Notes under the pieces: model-generated
The model's database searches: none
Told to the model about the DNA's origin: nothing
The model's input: the letters and a program-made list of their open reading frames with translations, nothing else
NCBI GenBank assembly: GCA_022385805.1
Contig: MU277719.1
Coordinates: 1-64,000 of the forward strand
Reading direction: 5' to 3'
Length of the DNA stretch: 64,000 nucleotides
DNA from: Pilatotrama ljubarskyi
Taxonomy: Eukaryota > Basidiomycota > Agaricomycetes > Polyporales > Polyporaceae
Position numbers and translations under genes: made by a program
In this document: positions 47,294 through 58,000 of the stretch, in pieces
Layout: each line of letters opens with the position of its first letter
Numbering within the stretch: the first letter of the stretch is position 1

Positions 47294-47900
47294 ATGCACG
47301 GCTCACGCCTGCCCAGTTACCGCGAAAGCCACGGCCGCCGCTACCACCCGTACCCTCGTCCTCCCCGTCGTCATGCTCTCAAGCCCGTCGAACTCGTCCT
47401 AATCGTGAGTCGAACCGCTGTCGCTGATACTCGCCTCGGTGTTGGGCGGGATGCTGATGTGCTCGACGATGCTGCTCTCGAAGACTACGGCGGTTGTGGA
47501 GCAGAGCGACGCGTCCTTGTCGGAGGAACGTGCTGGTGCCGGCGGCTTGGTGAGTGTTCGAGAGCGCGTTGCGGGGGTCTGAGAGTCGTCGATGTTGAGA
47601 GTGGACGCAAGACGCAGGACGCGCAAGAGGGGAGAAGCGACGCGGCTGAAGACGGCAGCGAGGAAGACGTGGCCAATTTGGAACGGGCACTACACCCTGA
47701 AGCCGCCGTTCACAAGCGACGTGGGCTGTCCACGTTGGTCGTGGTGCGAGAGCCTTGTGTTTTATGACTTCTTTCGCGTTGACACCCATTCGGGCTTTCA
47801 GGAGCTGGCGCTCACTGTCCGGAGGGTCTTGTACGGCCCTGTCGTTGTCTTGAAGAAGCACCTGTACGTCGGCAAGTATGACAGCGCCGCGGAGCAGTGA
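47294..47900 (+). CDS. Small uncharacterised protein, possible single-pass membrane; model incomplete
   Basis: A TATA-like element about 19 nt upstream precedes an ATG at 47294 reading MHGSRLPSYRESHGRRYHPY and then KPVELVLI. The strongest coding signal is the last exon, in another frame: TWPIWNGHYTLKPPFTSDVG, CPRWSWCESLVFYDFFRVD, then LTVRRVLYGPVVVLKKHL, ending KYDSAAEQ with TGA at 47898-47900; its third positions are GC-rich. The same frame upstream codes a hydrophobic LILASVLGGMLMCSTMLL followed by SKTTAVVEQSDASL, and a GTGAGTGTTC donor at about 47552 could remove an in-frame TGA. How the ATG exon connects to the hydrophobic segment is unclear, because the frames differ and no ordinary intron fits. 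I do not recognise the family. Role unknown. Confidence 0.5.
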
Positions 47901-48309
47901 GAGCCGCAGCACCATCCGTGCTGCAGCGCGTTGTTCGGCCTACCGTGCACGTTGTCTTTCCGCTCGTTTTGTCCTTGTCCTTGTCCTCCGTCTTGACATG
48001 TCGCGCTTGTTGTGGATCGGATCTTAGTGCATGAATCTAATTACACTTGTACTGTATATATAGTTGTTTTGCTTTCCTTCTTGTAGCATTCACTACGCTC
48101 TCGCTGTCGATATCCGTCCAAAATGTACATGTATGTAGTCTAGCTCATCGACATGACGACGAGACTTCCATTGTCAATGCAGGTGTCTTTCTTGCATTCC
48201 TGGCGTATGGCTGTCTGCTACAGTACTGTGTGGGTCCGTATGTACGCTCTGCAGCGCAGAATACTATCCATTGGATCTGTTGGAGAGCCATTTACAGGAA
48301 TGGAAAAAA
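47901..48309. other. Intergenic stretch
   Basis: 3' flank of the small gene. TACTGTATATATAG at about 48050 and TACAGTACTGT at about 48219 are the only notable motifs. Nothing coding recognised. Confidence 0.4.
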
Positions 48310-48381
48310 TGACCACCGCAGGGGTCGAACCTGCAATCTCCTGATTCGTAGTCAGACGCGATGCCATTTCGCCAGGCGGCC
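48310..48381 (-). tRNA. tRNA-Arg(ACG), second copy
   Basis: The minus strand is identical over 72 nt to the tRNA at 44679-44750: same ACG anticodon loop, T-arm and acceptor. A T6 run directly follows the discriminator (48304-48309 on the complement), a good Pol III terminator. The two copies are 3.6 kb apart and inverted. The sequences flanking the two genes differ. Confidence 0.95.
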
Positions 48382-48548
48382 GTTACGATGCTCAGTAAGT
48401 TTTGAGTTAGGTTCACGTACTGGCTGTGGGCGACTGTGATCACAGGCTGCTTGGAGCAAGCGCAGGCCAACACAAGCAAGTTCCTTCCATCTCTCATTCC
48501 CTCTTGTTCTCCCTCTTGCACAACGTATGCAGACTTACAGCTCATAGA

Positions 48549-49760
48549 ATGACTACTCTCGTTTGGCTACACGCGCGCAGTCTTTGTATCAACGCTAATA
48601 GTTTGCGCGGGTTGGCCAGGCGAGGACCTGCCCTCGGGTATGCGGCAGTGTACACCGGGCGAGTGCTATGCAACCCGCGTCCATTCTGTGCAAATGCAGC
48701 TCTTCGCAGCATCTCGCATATACCTCCAAAACTACCACCCAAGTCTGGGCACGATGCTCCAGAGAAAGCCCCGACGATCAGGGAGAACATCTACACCTTC
48801 CCCAACCTCCTCACGCTCTCCCGCATAGCCGCATGTCCCGTCTTGGGCTGGTCAATCGTCCACGATGACTTCTACCTTGCCACTGGCCTCCTGGTGTACG
48901 CTGGCTTGACTGATCTGGTTTGCTTCTCTCACTATTCTTGCTCGTGCGCAGCGCGCTGGAACTTGCCTCTTCGTTATCAAGGTCGACGGGTACCTCGCCC
49001 GGAGATACAACATGAGCTCTGTACTCGGGACTATTCTCGACCCCGCCGCTGACAAGACGCTCATGACCACCCTGACGGTCACATTGGCGATGAAGGATCT
49101 CATTCCAGGTGCGTGTAGTTCGCGCCTTCCACATACCGCTCCGCTTGAACGGCTTGCGCCTCCCGCCAGTACCCCTCGCCGCCATCATCCTTGGGCGCGA
49201 TGTGCTGCTGAGCCTTGCCGCCTTCTACATCCGTTACACGTCTCTTCCTTCCCCAGTCAGTAGCCCCTCGCTCTCCGTATGACATCACGTGACCCAAGAT
49301 TGTAGAAAACGTTCTCGCGATATTGGGACTTCTCCATCCCCTCCGCCGAGGTTCGACCAACGGGTATCAGCAAGGTGAGTAATCCTTTCTAAACGCCGTC
49401 ACGCGGCAAGCGTTACATGGACCCCGCGGGGCCTTGCGGGGTATACGGCGACACTGTCGGCTAACGCCTCTGACCGACGTCTCGTCCAGGTGAACACGGC
49501 GCTGCAACTCCTCCTGATGGGCACGACGACGATCAGTCCCATACTCCCATTTGAAATCAGCGCACCGCTGCAAGCACTCCAGTACGCCTCCGCTTAGTAA
49601 CACTCGTCGTACTGTGCTCACCGCGTATACCAGGTGGATCGTTGCAGGTACCACGATATGGAGCGGCGCATCATACGTCTTTGCCAAGGACGGGTTCCGG
49701 GTCCTCTCCTCGGCGGCGAAGAATCGCTCCCCTCCGCCTCCACCCGGTCCTCAACCCTAG
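48549..49760 (+). CDS. CRD1: Cardiolipin synthase
   Basis: Makes cardiolipin from CDP-diacylglycerol and phosphatidylglycerol in the mitochondrial inner membrane. The ATG at 48549 starts an Arg-rich, acid-poor N terminus (MTTLVWLHARSLCINANSLR) typical of a mitochondrial presequence. After TIRENIYTFPNLLTLSRIAA and YLATGLLVYAGLTDL an in-phase intron leads to the CDP-alcohol phosphotransferase signature DGYLARRYNMSSVLGTILD then PAADK, matching DGx2ARx8Gx3Dx3D exactly. Further helices: KDLIP|VPLAAIILGRDVLLSLAA, FYIRYTSLPSP, then KTFSRYWDFSIPSAEVRPT, ISK|VNTALQLLLMGTTT and WIVAGTTIWSGASYVFAKDG. The stop TAG is at 49758-49760. Five short introns; length about 290 residues; no lesion. The gene lies tail to tail with the spindle pole gene, about 200 nt between stops. 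Confidence 0.95.
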
Positions 49761-49965
49761 GGTGAACCGGGTGTTCTCCAGTCACAGTACGACAGTATAG
49801 ACAGGGCATGCGCTTGCGCAATAGTATGATTACATGGTATCCACGCGGGTTACAGCTACACAGATTACCAGATTAACAATATCGAGAAGATAGGGAGGAC
49901 GCGAATGGACGCAAGTCAATAATAATACAAAGTCCCACAACGCCCCTGACGGCCAGAGCACCATT

Positions 49966-52900
49966 TCAAGAACTGGACTTTCCGGTCTGCACGCCGGTGC
50001 CGTTCACGGCTCTGCGCTTCCTGACTTCTTGCAGAGCAGCTTCTATCGCCGGCTTCGCTGCTCGCTGCTGCTTCCACTGTTCGCTTGCCCGTCTAACATG
50101 ATGCTGCTCAGCAAGCGCGAAATGAAATACATACGCATCACGTACCTCGAGCGATGGATGAAGAGGACAGAGTGGACGACGCTCCGGAGCGTTCTGACCT
50201 TGGTCTTGGATGGCGGAGGATCCGCTGGTACTGCAGGGTAGCCTATCCGTGCAATGGCTGCGAGAATCCTCTCTTCGCTGTAGTGACACATCTGTTAGAT
50301 CGGCTCTTGCAATCTTCAGCACAAGACACCTACTTCCGCTCAAGACGTGCCATCAAGACAAGGAGATACTGCTTCTGGTAGCCAAGGTCGCAGCGGAAGG
50401 TGTACTCGCGCGTGAATTTGGCCTTCAGGTAGCGGATCTGCACCATGAGACCCTTGCACTCCTTGTTGTGCTGCTGCCTAAGCGCCGCCAGCTGGCGATC
50501 ATCCCTGCAACACCGTGTGAGCCACTGGAGCTAATTGCGGATCTGAGCTTTACTTACGCCGCGCAAGTGTGAGCCTTCCATTGCTCTCGCAGCTCCCGCG
50601 CCTTCTCCTTTTGGCCGTCCAACTCCTCCTTCAGCACCCGGATCTGCGCTTGAGCCTGCTTCTGCGCGCGCTCGGCTCTGGCGCGCTCTTCCTTGCGCTC
50701 TGTCTCCATCTTGTCCTTCTGTGCGCGCAGAGCCTTCAAGTCACGCCCGAACGCCTCTGCATCCCGGCGCACCCGGCGCAGATCTGCTTCCAGGGCGGCA
50801 ACAGTACGTGCAACATCGCCCTTCTCCGCTGCCATGCGGGCCTTCTCCGCCTCCATCCGCTCCAGCTCGGACGCCTTGTCAGACAAAGCACGGCGAAGGT
50901 CTTCGATCTCTAGGACGCGAAGGTCGAGCTCGTGTCGGCGGTTGTCGTGCGAGGTTTGAGACGCGGCGTATTCGCTCTTCAGCCGGTTGACCTCCTGCAG
51001 AGCAATGATCAGCATTGAATAATATCCTTGAAGCCGATCAAACGTACTTCAGATGCCTTCGCGTAGCGGCGCTGAAGATCCTTGTGGTCAGCAGCCAGGA
51101 GAGACCGCTCTTGTCGAAGCTGCTCGATGTTCTCCAGGTTTTCTGCGACCTTCGCCTCAAGAAGACGCGCTTTTTGGTCGGCCGTTGCGTTGCCTGGATA
51201 GCTTCATCAGTAGGTGTCCCGTCCAAACAGTGAAGCATACGTACTGCGCAGTTCCTTCTCAAGCTCATGGTTCTCTTGCTTGATATGCTGCAGCTGTTCT
51301 CGTACTTCTGCCATATCCTACAATCGACGGTGAGTACGAGAGCGGCATAAAGAGCTTCATTACTTACGGACTCAGTGCGTCGCAGGTCGAGCAACACAGC
51401 TTCCTTCTCGCGCTGAGCCTTCGTCTGCTCTGTGGTGAGGGCACGAAGGCGACTGCGCTCAGCTTTCAGCTGAGCCTCGAGTTCCGCCATCGTCTGCTTG
51501 GCCTTCTCCAGATCCTGAATACCGAGAAGGGCTCAGTGTATCTCCTGACGCAGCACAGATAGTTGCACTTACAGCCTCGACCCCGGCGCGGGCCCGCTCG
51601 CCACGGCGTTCCGCATCAGCGTACTTGCGGGCCTCATCCTTGGCGTTACGGACTTCGACGTTCAAGCGGGTGGCAGCATCTTGCAAGACGGCGTTCTCGC
51701 CGAGCAGCTGCTTCTTCTCTTCCTCCCACGCCTTCTTCATCGACTCTAGCTGTACATTGACCTCCATAAGCTCGGAGCGAAGCGCCTCTGTCGTCCTTGT
51801 TGGTGGGGTCGGCGGCTCAGCGGGCAGGCTCATGGTTGACGCTTCAAGGATGGAGCTGCAAAGCCCGTGTCAATCGCGTTCAGACTTACACACGTGTCAG
51901 TGCGCACCTTTCGTCCCCATCACCCGTGCTTTGAAGGCCGCGCATGTCGATCTTCGTCCTACACTTCGTGCACCTGAGACGTTGGAGACGGTGGATCCTG
52001 CGCTCTTCTCTCCGGGCCATCCGAGCGAGCTCATCTTCCAATAAGACGATGTGCTCCCGCGCGTCCTCGAGCTGCTTGGTGAGATCGACCACCCCGAACC
52101 CGGCATCTTCAAGCCGGTCGAGCTTATCATCAATGCTGGCGTTTGCGCGGTCCAACTCTGCCTGCAACCTGGCTAGCTCTGCAACGAGAGGCGAAACGGA
52201 AGGATCTTGCATCGTGTTCTGAAGCCAGGAAAGCTACCAATCGGAGTCAGTGGGACTAGCAGGAGAGAAAGCGGATGTCGTACATCACGGAGAGGTCCGC
52301 CAGGCGTCTTCGGGCTCTTGAACGACATGTTCAGGAGCTGGCGGTGCATGGGAGACATATTGCTCGCGTTAGCCAGCCGTCCTGGGGTACCGAAGATCCC
52401 GCTGTTACTCTTCATAGACTTCAGCCGCTCCAACAGGTCCTCCTTCTCCTTCTCGAGCAGTTCGATCCGGGCATCCTTGGCCTTCTCAATCGCCTTGCGC
52501 GCCGGAGACTGTGCGACAATAGTACTTAGTCGCGCGATCTCCTTGTGCGCACCGTCGAGCTCCGCCTCGAGTGCTTCAACCTCCGCCTGCAGATCGCGCG
52601 CGATGGTGCTCTGAGAGGGGCCCAACTGGGAGGCGGACCGCTCATGCTGCTTCTCAGGGGCGCGCTCCAGGGAAGCGATCGTAGCCTTCAGAGTGGCGAC
52701 CTCCTGCTCGTCCGTGAGCATCTTTTTCTCAGCCGCTTCCAGCGCTGTCTCCATCTGGCGGGCGAGCTCGGACGCTCTCTCTGCTTCGTCCATCAAGCGG
52801 TCGTTGTCCTGCTGTTCCTGTTCGAGCTCCTCAGTTAGGTGGTTGGCATTCTCCTGAGCGGCGGCGAGCTGGCGTTCCAAGTCTTGGATGCGCCTGCTGT

Positions 52901-55659
52901 CGGCAGCGGCGTCCGCTTCATACTGAGCAGCGGCTGCCTCAGCCTCGCGGAGTTGTGCGCGGACTTTGCGGACCTCGCCATCGAGCTGCTCGCTTTGGTG
53001 TATCGCGTTGGACAGCTCGCCCATCTTGTCCCGGAGCTCGCCCTCCAAGGCCGCAGCGCGCTTTCGCTCAGCGTGTAGTGCGGCTTCCGACTCGTCCAGG
53101 CGCTCGTCGGCGTGCATCACCTCGTCCTCGAGCTCCTTGATCTGTCTCTGCGCGTTCTGAAGCTCGCCTTGCACCTTCGCGAGGCGCTCGTTGGCAGCAT
53201 TGACTTCGGCCCCAAGGTCCCGCCCGCTCTCGAGCGCGCCTTCAGCCTTCTTCAGCCGTTCGGCGAGGACCTGCTTCTCCACCTCAACAACCGCGAGACG
53301 GCGCTCCGCGTCCTTGACCCCCTCGACCTTCTCGGTCTCTGCGCGTTTGGCGGCCTCCTCCGCGTCATTGAGGCGTCTCTCGAGGTCGGCGACGATGCCT
53401 TCCACGCCCTTCTCGACCTCAGTCATCCGCTCACGCCATCTCTCCTTGTCCCGAGTGCGCTCTGCCTTCTCCGCCTGCAGGGCTTCTTCGGCCTTAGCCT
53501 TCTCGGCGGTGCACGTCTCTAGCTCCTCCTTCAGCTCGTCGACCATCTCTTCAAGGGCAGCCTTCTCTTCCAGCCAGGCCTCGGCGACGTCCTCGGCGAC
53601 GTCTCCCAGCCCGAGTGCGGGACCTGCGCTGACACGCCGTCCGCCGCTCGAGCGGCGACTATGCGGAGGATCCCACGCCGGAGTGGCACTGACGCCAGAC
53701 GAGGGCGCCGACGCCGCGGGCGAGCCCTCGAGATCCCGCCCGTACTTGTCCTCGAACGCGCGGAGGCGCGCGACGAGCATCTCGTTCTCCTCCTGCAAGC
53801 GCCTGTTCAGACCGTGCAGGTAGGAGTTGAGCTTGCCAGCGTTGAACCGGCCGACGCCGTGCCCGCGCTCACCGAGGCCCATGACGGGGTCGAAGGACGC
53901 GTTCGCACGCGCGTGCGTCGTCAGATCGTGTGAGGACGCGGTGGACACGAACGACGCGCGATCGACGTTCGGGTCGTACGGCGACTCTGAGCCGGACGCT
54001 GAGTCGGAGGCGGCGTTCCAGGCCTGGGTGAGCGGATGCGAGAGTCGTGCTCGTCTCACGGCGGCTGGACGCGGTGTGACGCCAGCGAAGGCTTTGCGCA
54101 AGGTCACTCCTGGGGTCGCTTGTACATGTGACTCAAGCTCCGGGGATTGAGACTCGTCGCTCGGGTTGCCCGGGTGCGGTGTTGGGAATCGCAGGCGGGG
54201 GCGAGCAGTGGAGTTGATCACGGAGAGCAGGAAGGAACGCTTGTGCGCGTGCGGGGTCGCAGGATCCTCCATATCAGGCCGGACGAGGCCAGCCTGCTCA
54301 TCGTCGGCTGGCTCATACCGGTATTGCTTCGGGGTCTCGTCCGTCTCGAAGCGAACTTGTTGCTGTTGGGGCGTCGTGGTAGGCAGCTGAGGAGTCGTAG
54401 AGGATAAAGGAGCGCTGAAACGTGCACGAGGACGAGGTTGAAAGGCCGGGGTAGGCGTGAACATGGCCGATGGGGGAGATGAGAAAGCGGCGGACAACGG
54501 AGTCGGGGACCGCAAGCCTCCGGCCTCATTGCGCGAGCTGCCATTGAGATCAGCCGAGCCCGCCTCCTCGGATGAGAAAGTGGGCTCTCTGGATTGTTGC
54601 GACTGGCGATCGCTGGCGTTGCTGGATTGGTGTCTGTCGCTGGACAGACTAGCCTGATAATGGTCATGATGGCTGTGCGTCGCCTCCGGCAGAAGCTCTG
54701 TGTCCTGCAGGGAGTGCTGCGGGTCCTCGCTCGCACTGGGGAACTCTGATCCCAGGCTCATCTGTGTGAGGTCGCGTTCCTCCACATGGGGCGGCAATGC
54801 GGGTGATGCGGTGGCCGACCGTGGTAAGGGGACCGCGAGAGCAGCCAAGGGCGGGTCAGTGTCGGCGCGTTGCCATCCGCCTGATCTCGCACTATGCGGA
54901 GTGGAGTTGGAAGTGGAGGATGAAGGGGAAGAGGTGGTCCGTGTGAGGGAAGGGGTCCTAGTCCGGGACAGTGGCCGGCGAAAAGACACATTGCGCAGCT
55001 TGTCAAACGGGGAAGGCTGCTGAAGTGTCAGGGCGGGAATCAGCCACAAGCAACATGCTCACCTTGGGTTCCGAGCGCAGGCTCATAGAGAAGTCATAAT
55101 CCGACTTCCTGCGAGGGGTCTCCTTGTCGCCAAGACCAGGTGAATTGGATCGACTCACGGACTGCAGGGCGTCCGACAGATCTAAATCAGGGTCCATGTT
55201 GTCATCTAGGGGAGGCGGGAGGTATGCGTCGGGTACGGAGCTGTCTTCCGTCTCTTGGTCGCTGCTACGGATGTCGATGTCTTCATGTTGATCCCGAACA
55301 TTTGGTAGGCTAGGAATGGAGCTGATGTCGAAGCTATATTGAGGTTGAGGGGCTGGCGCAGCTCCTCTCGAGATTGACAACGAAGACTTCGTTGAGCGAG
55401 AGGCCAAGGAGTTTGCAAACCGCGCAGTACTGGACGCGCTCGACGGGGCCCGTACCGTAGAGGCTACGTGCGAGAGGACAACCGGAGTGGAATGGATGGG
55501 GGAAGCTATTTGCATATCCTCGCTGCTTTCGTCCACTGTGGCTTGGGGGTCTGCCGAGTCGTCGAATGCGGGCAAGGAGGGCAGGGATGGCATGTCCCTG
55601 TCTTGGTCGGCCTGAATACGTCGCCATACTCTCGATGGGGTTTCTAGGAGTGCTGCCAT
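49966..55659 (-). CDS. Pericentrin/Pcp1-like spindle pole body coiled-coil protein with PACT domain
   Basis: Large scaffold expected at the spindle pole body, where Pcp1/Spc110-type proteins anchor gamma-tubulin complexes and calmodulin. The ATG at 55659-55657 opens MAALLETPSRVWRRIQADQD. A disordered Ser/Pro-rich region follows to about residue 600, containing FDKLRNVSFRRPLSRTRTPS. The segment FNAGKLNSYLHGLNRRLQEE begins the coiled coil, which runs for about 1,000 residues of heptads. A later exon holds LRCTKCRTKID, a possible zinc pair. The C terminus is a recognisable PACT domain: GLMVQIRYLKAKFTREYTFR, CDLGYQKQYLLVLMARLE and EERILAAIARIGYP. Stop TGA at 49968-49966. About ten introns were joined in phase, several in the second half. 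N-terminal calmodulin or CM1 motifs were not identified with certainty. No lesion. Confidence 0.85.
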
Positions 55660-56571
55660 TGTGATTCACGTCTGATGCTCACAGACGGCGTCAGGAAATT
55701 GATGAAGGATTCTAGCAAAGAGAATTCCATGTTAGTGATTGTTACCAGATGGTACGCGCCAGCTGCATGAGCCCTTGGCTCTCCCGCGTGACGCCATACA
55801 AGCGCAGCATAGGCGGAAGGAGGTTTGCCATGCGGGACCTGGTGCTCGCAGCGCTCGTACACTGGGGCGTCGGCATGCGAGCACGCTACCTGGAGACACA
55901 AACTGTCTTCAGAGCCATCGGACGCATGTTGGGTCACCCAACGCCACTGCAACCATGCATTCCAGGGTATAGCTCTTTATGTCTGCTTTCTCCGAATCCC
56001 AAAATGTGCACCGAGACAAGAGTCGACGAAGGACTTACTGTGCACTTCGAAGCGTAGCCACAGCGGTCCGAAACCCTAGATGCCTCCCGGGGTGTGTGAA
56101 AGCGAACGGCAGGTGCAGAGTGCAGATTAGGGTACACAGAATCTTCTGTTGCTAGGAATCGTGTCGGTGCGCGAGAGGTGGTGGAGGAGGCAGCTTGAGA
56201 CAGGCTGAGGCACAGAAGCAGCGGCGAGGTGGTGGCCCAGAGAGAACGTCAATCAAGCGCCCACGACGCGGTTCCAACCACACGTGATCGTCGCGTCCTC
56301 CGCGGGCGCCTACACCGCGTACACCATCGTCAAGGCCGCTTCTCCAGCCTCGTTGCCACCAAACCTCCTCAGACCACTGGCACAGCGGCATAATTTCCAT
56401 GGGGTTGACTTCGCACACATCGCAGTGTTCGCGACCAACAACATGCTTTTCAGTACACGCATGAAATTTACCTCTGGATATTTGCTTGTGGGCAGATTGG
56501 TAGACGTGCAGGAACAACGGCGGATTTATAGACTCATACCGACTCCCAACCAAAATCTCGTCCACTTCAGC
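55660..56571. other. Intergenic stretch
   Basis: 5' flank of the spindle pole gene and 3' flank of the BTB pseudogene. Frames near 56152-56690 on both strands overlap and lack a recognisable domain. Confidence 0.4.
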
Positions 56572-57583
56572 TCACGTCGACGGGCTGAACTTCAGAACGA
56601 CCTGTGTGGGCAATACATCGCATCAGGTTTCCAGCGAGTCGCTCACATGTCAACATACCTCGGCTACTCGCTTTTCAACTTCGTCTGCTAGTTTCGCATT
56701 GAACCTACGCGCGTCCCGAGAGATCGTAGGCTTGCAGGTGGCAGGCGGCTGCATCTATGAGGAACCGATCCAATACCTCGGGCCGCTCTAGGGTCTCGCG
56801 GCAAAGGGGGCAGTCGCGAGATCATCCGTCATGCGGTCGAGATGTTGCTGGAGCCAGTGAGTTGCGTAGTAATACGTCCCGGAAGATACGTGGAAGGCGG
56901 TTGGCAGAGCGACTCAGGCAGCCACCACTGTTCCTGCACGAGAACCAGGTAAAGGTAGTGTCGTCCAACCAACGCAAGTCGATGGCCGACTTGGCGGCCT
57001 TCACGCAATCGTCTCGGTATTCCAAGAGTCGGTAGTGGGCGGCGCCCGATATGAGCTCCAACTCCTTCGTGAACGGCCAGGGAGGTACGTGGGCGACGAA
57101 CTGCTTCGCAGCGAGTCGAGCAGATTCTTCTAGTCCGAAGTGCAAGGCGATCGCATACGCTTGGAGAGGGACGTCGCGGGCGAACTGGACGAGCGAACGA
57201 GCTAGGACCTGCATCACTGCATCCACTTGGTACTTTCGCGCGGCTTCCAGGACGGGCTTGAGATGATTGAGGGACGAGAATTCCGGAGCGACGACTCGGG
57301 CGGGATAGAATACACGCAACAAGGGCTCTACAATTTCACTGGTTTCCGTCAGGGGAACGACGTGGGCCGCACTCTCTGCCAAGGTGCTGGCGGCCGGGGG
57401 TTGGGGGAAGCTCACCATGTCGGCGAAGGTAGAGGAGACCTCCTCCACGATCGCTGGACGCACATGGAAGTCTACGTTGTCCGCTGTACGCAGGATGATT
57501 TCGGCCGAATAGTTGTCAAAGGGAGGAGGGGCTGCGCGAGGGGCGGAGGGCGGTTGGGAATTGCTCTCCGGGGATGCCTCCAT
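56572..57583 (-). pseudogene. Single-module BTB/POZ-family copy with nonsense codon and frameshift
   Basis: The ATG at 57583-57581 opens MEASPESNSQPPSAPRAAPP. One BTB module follows: YSAEIILRTADNVDFHVRPA, VEEVSSTFADMVSFPQPP, EPLLRVFYPARVV and LEAARKYQVDAVMQVLARSL, then ISGAAHYRLLEYRDDCVKAA. The C-terminal Cys-bearing domain (TTFTWFSCRNSGGCLSRSA) meets TGA at 56824-56822. It goes on in the same frame with SRDCPLCRETLERPEVLDRF. A one-base shift then moves the frame to TCKPTISRDARRFNAKLADE and VEKRVAE. An in-phase intron leads to a terminal exon VVLKFSPST with TGA at 56574-56572. Both lesions lie in the last third. The second BTB module of the sister genes is absent. Confidence 0.75.
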
Positions 57584-58000
57584 TGTGCTGAGATCCGTTA
57601 TGGCCTGCTTGAAGCAAGCAATGGTCAGGGATTTCCGAATGTTGTGAATGAATCTGTTCGCACCTCAAGTGGTCAATGTAAGTGCAGGCCGGGGAGCTGG
57701 AAAGCAAGGCGGGCTGGAGGTCTGTGTTTATACTTCAGTGTTAGGGGCTGCGGTAGCTCTGGGCCGCCTCCAGACTCGTCTTCTCCGTTCATGTACTCGA
57801 TTTCGGGTCTCACAGGACGCCCGTGGTTCCCAAGAGATCGAGGGACTTTATAGAGTGGCTCTGGAGCAACGACAGGCACCGGTTATTGGCCCCGCATTAA
57901 GAAGGACCATAGAGACGGCATTATGTATAATCATATAATCCAAAAGATCCTAAACGAACGACAGACAGACAGCAGAATACAAAATCGGCAAAGATAAATA
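57584..58000. other. Short intergenic stretch
   Basis: Promoter side of the BTB copy and the 3' end of the nitronate monooxygenase gene. The A-rich ACAGACAGACAGCAG near 57960 is in the latter's 3' flank. Nothing else seen. Confidence 0.4.

Noticed and set aside
56152..56691. Open frames of about 135 codons on both strands
   Set aside because: They overlap each other and the tail of the BTB pseudogene, and show no motif or ATG-supported start on the minus strand.
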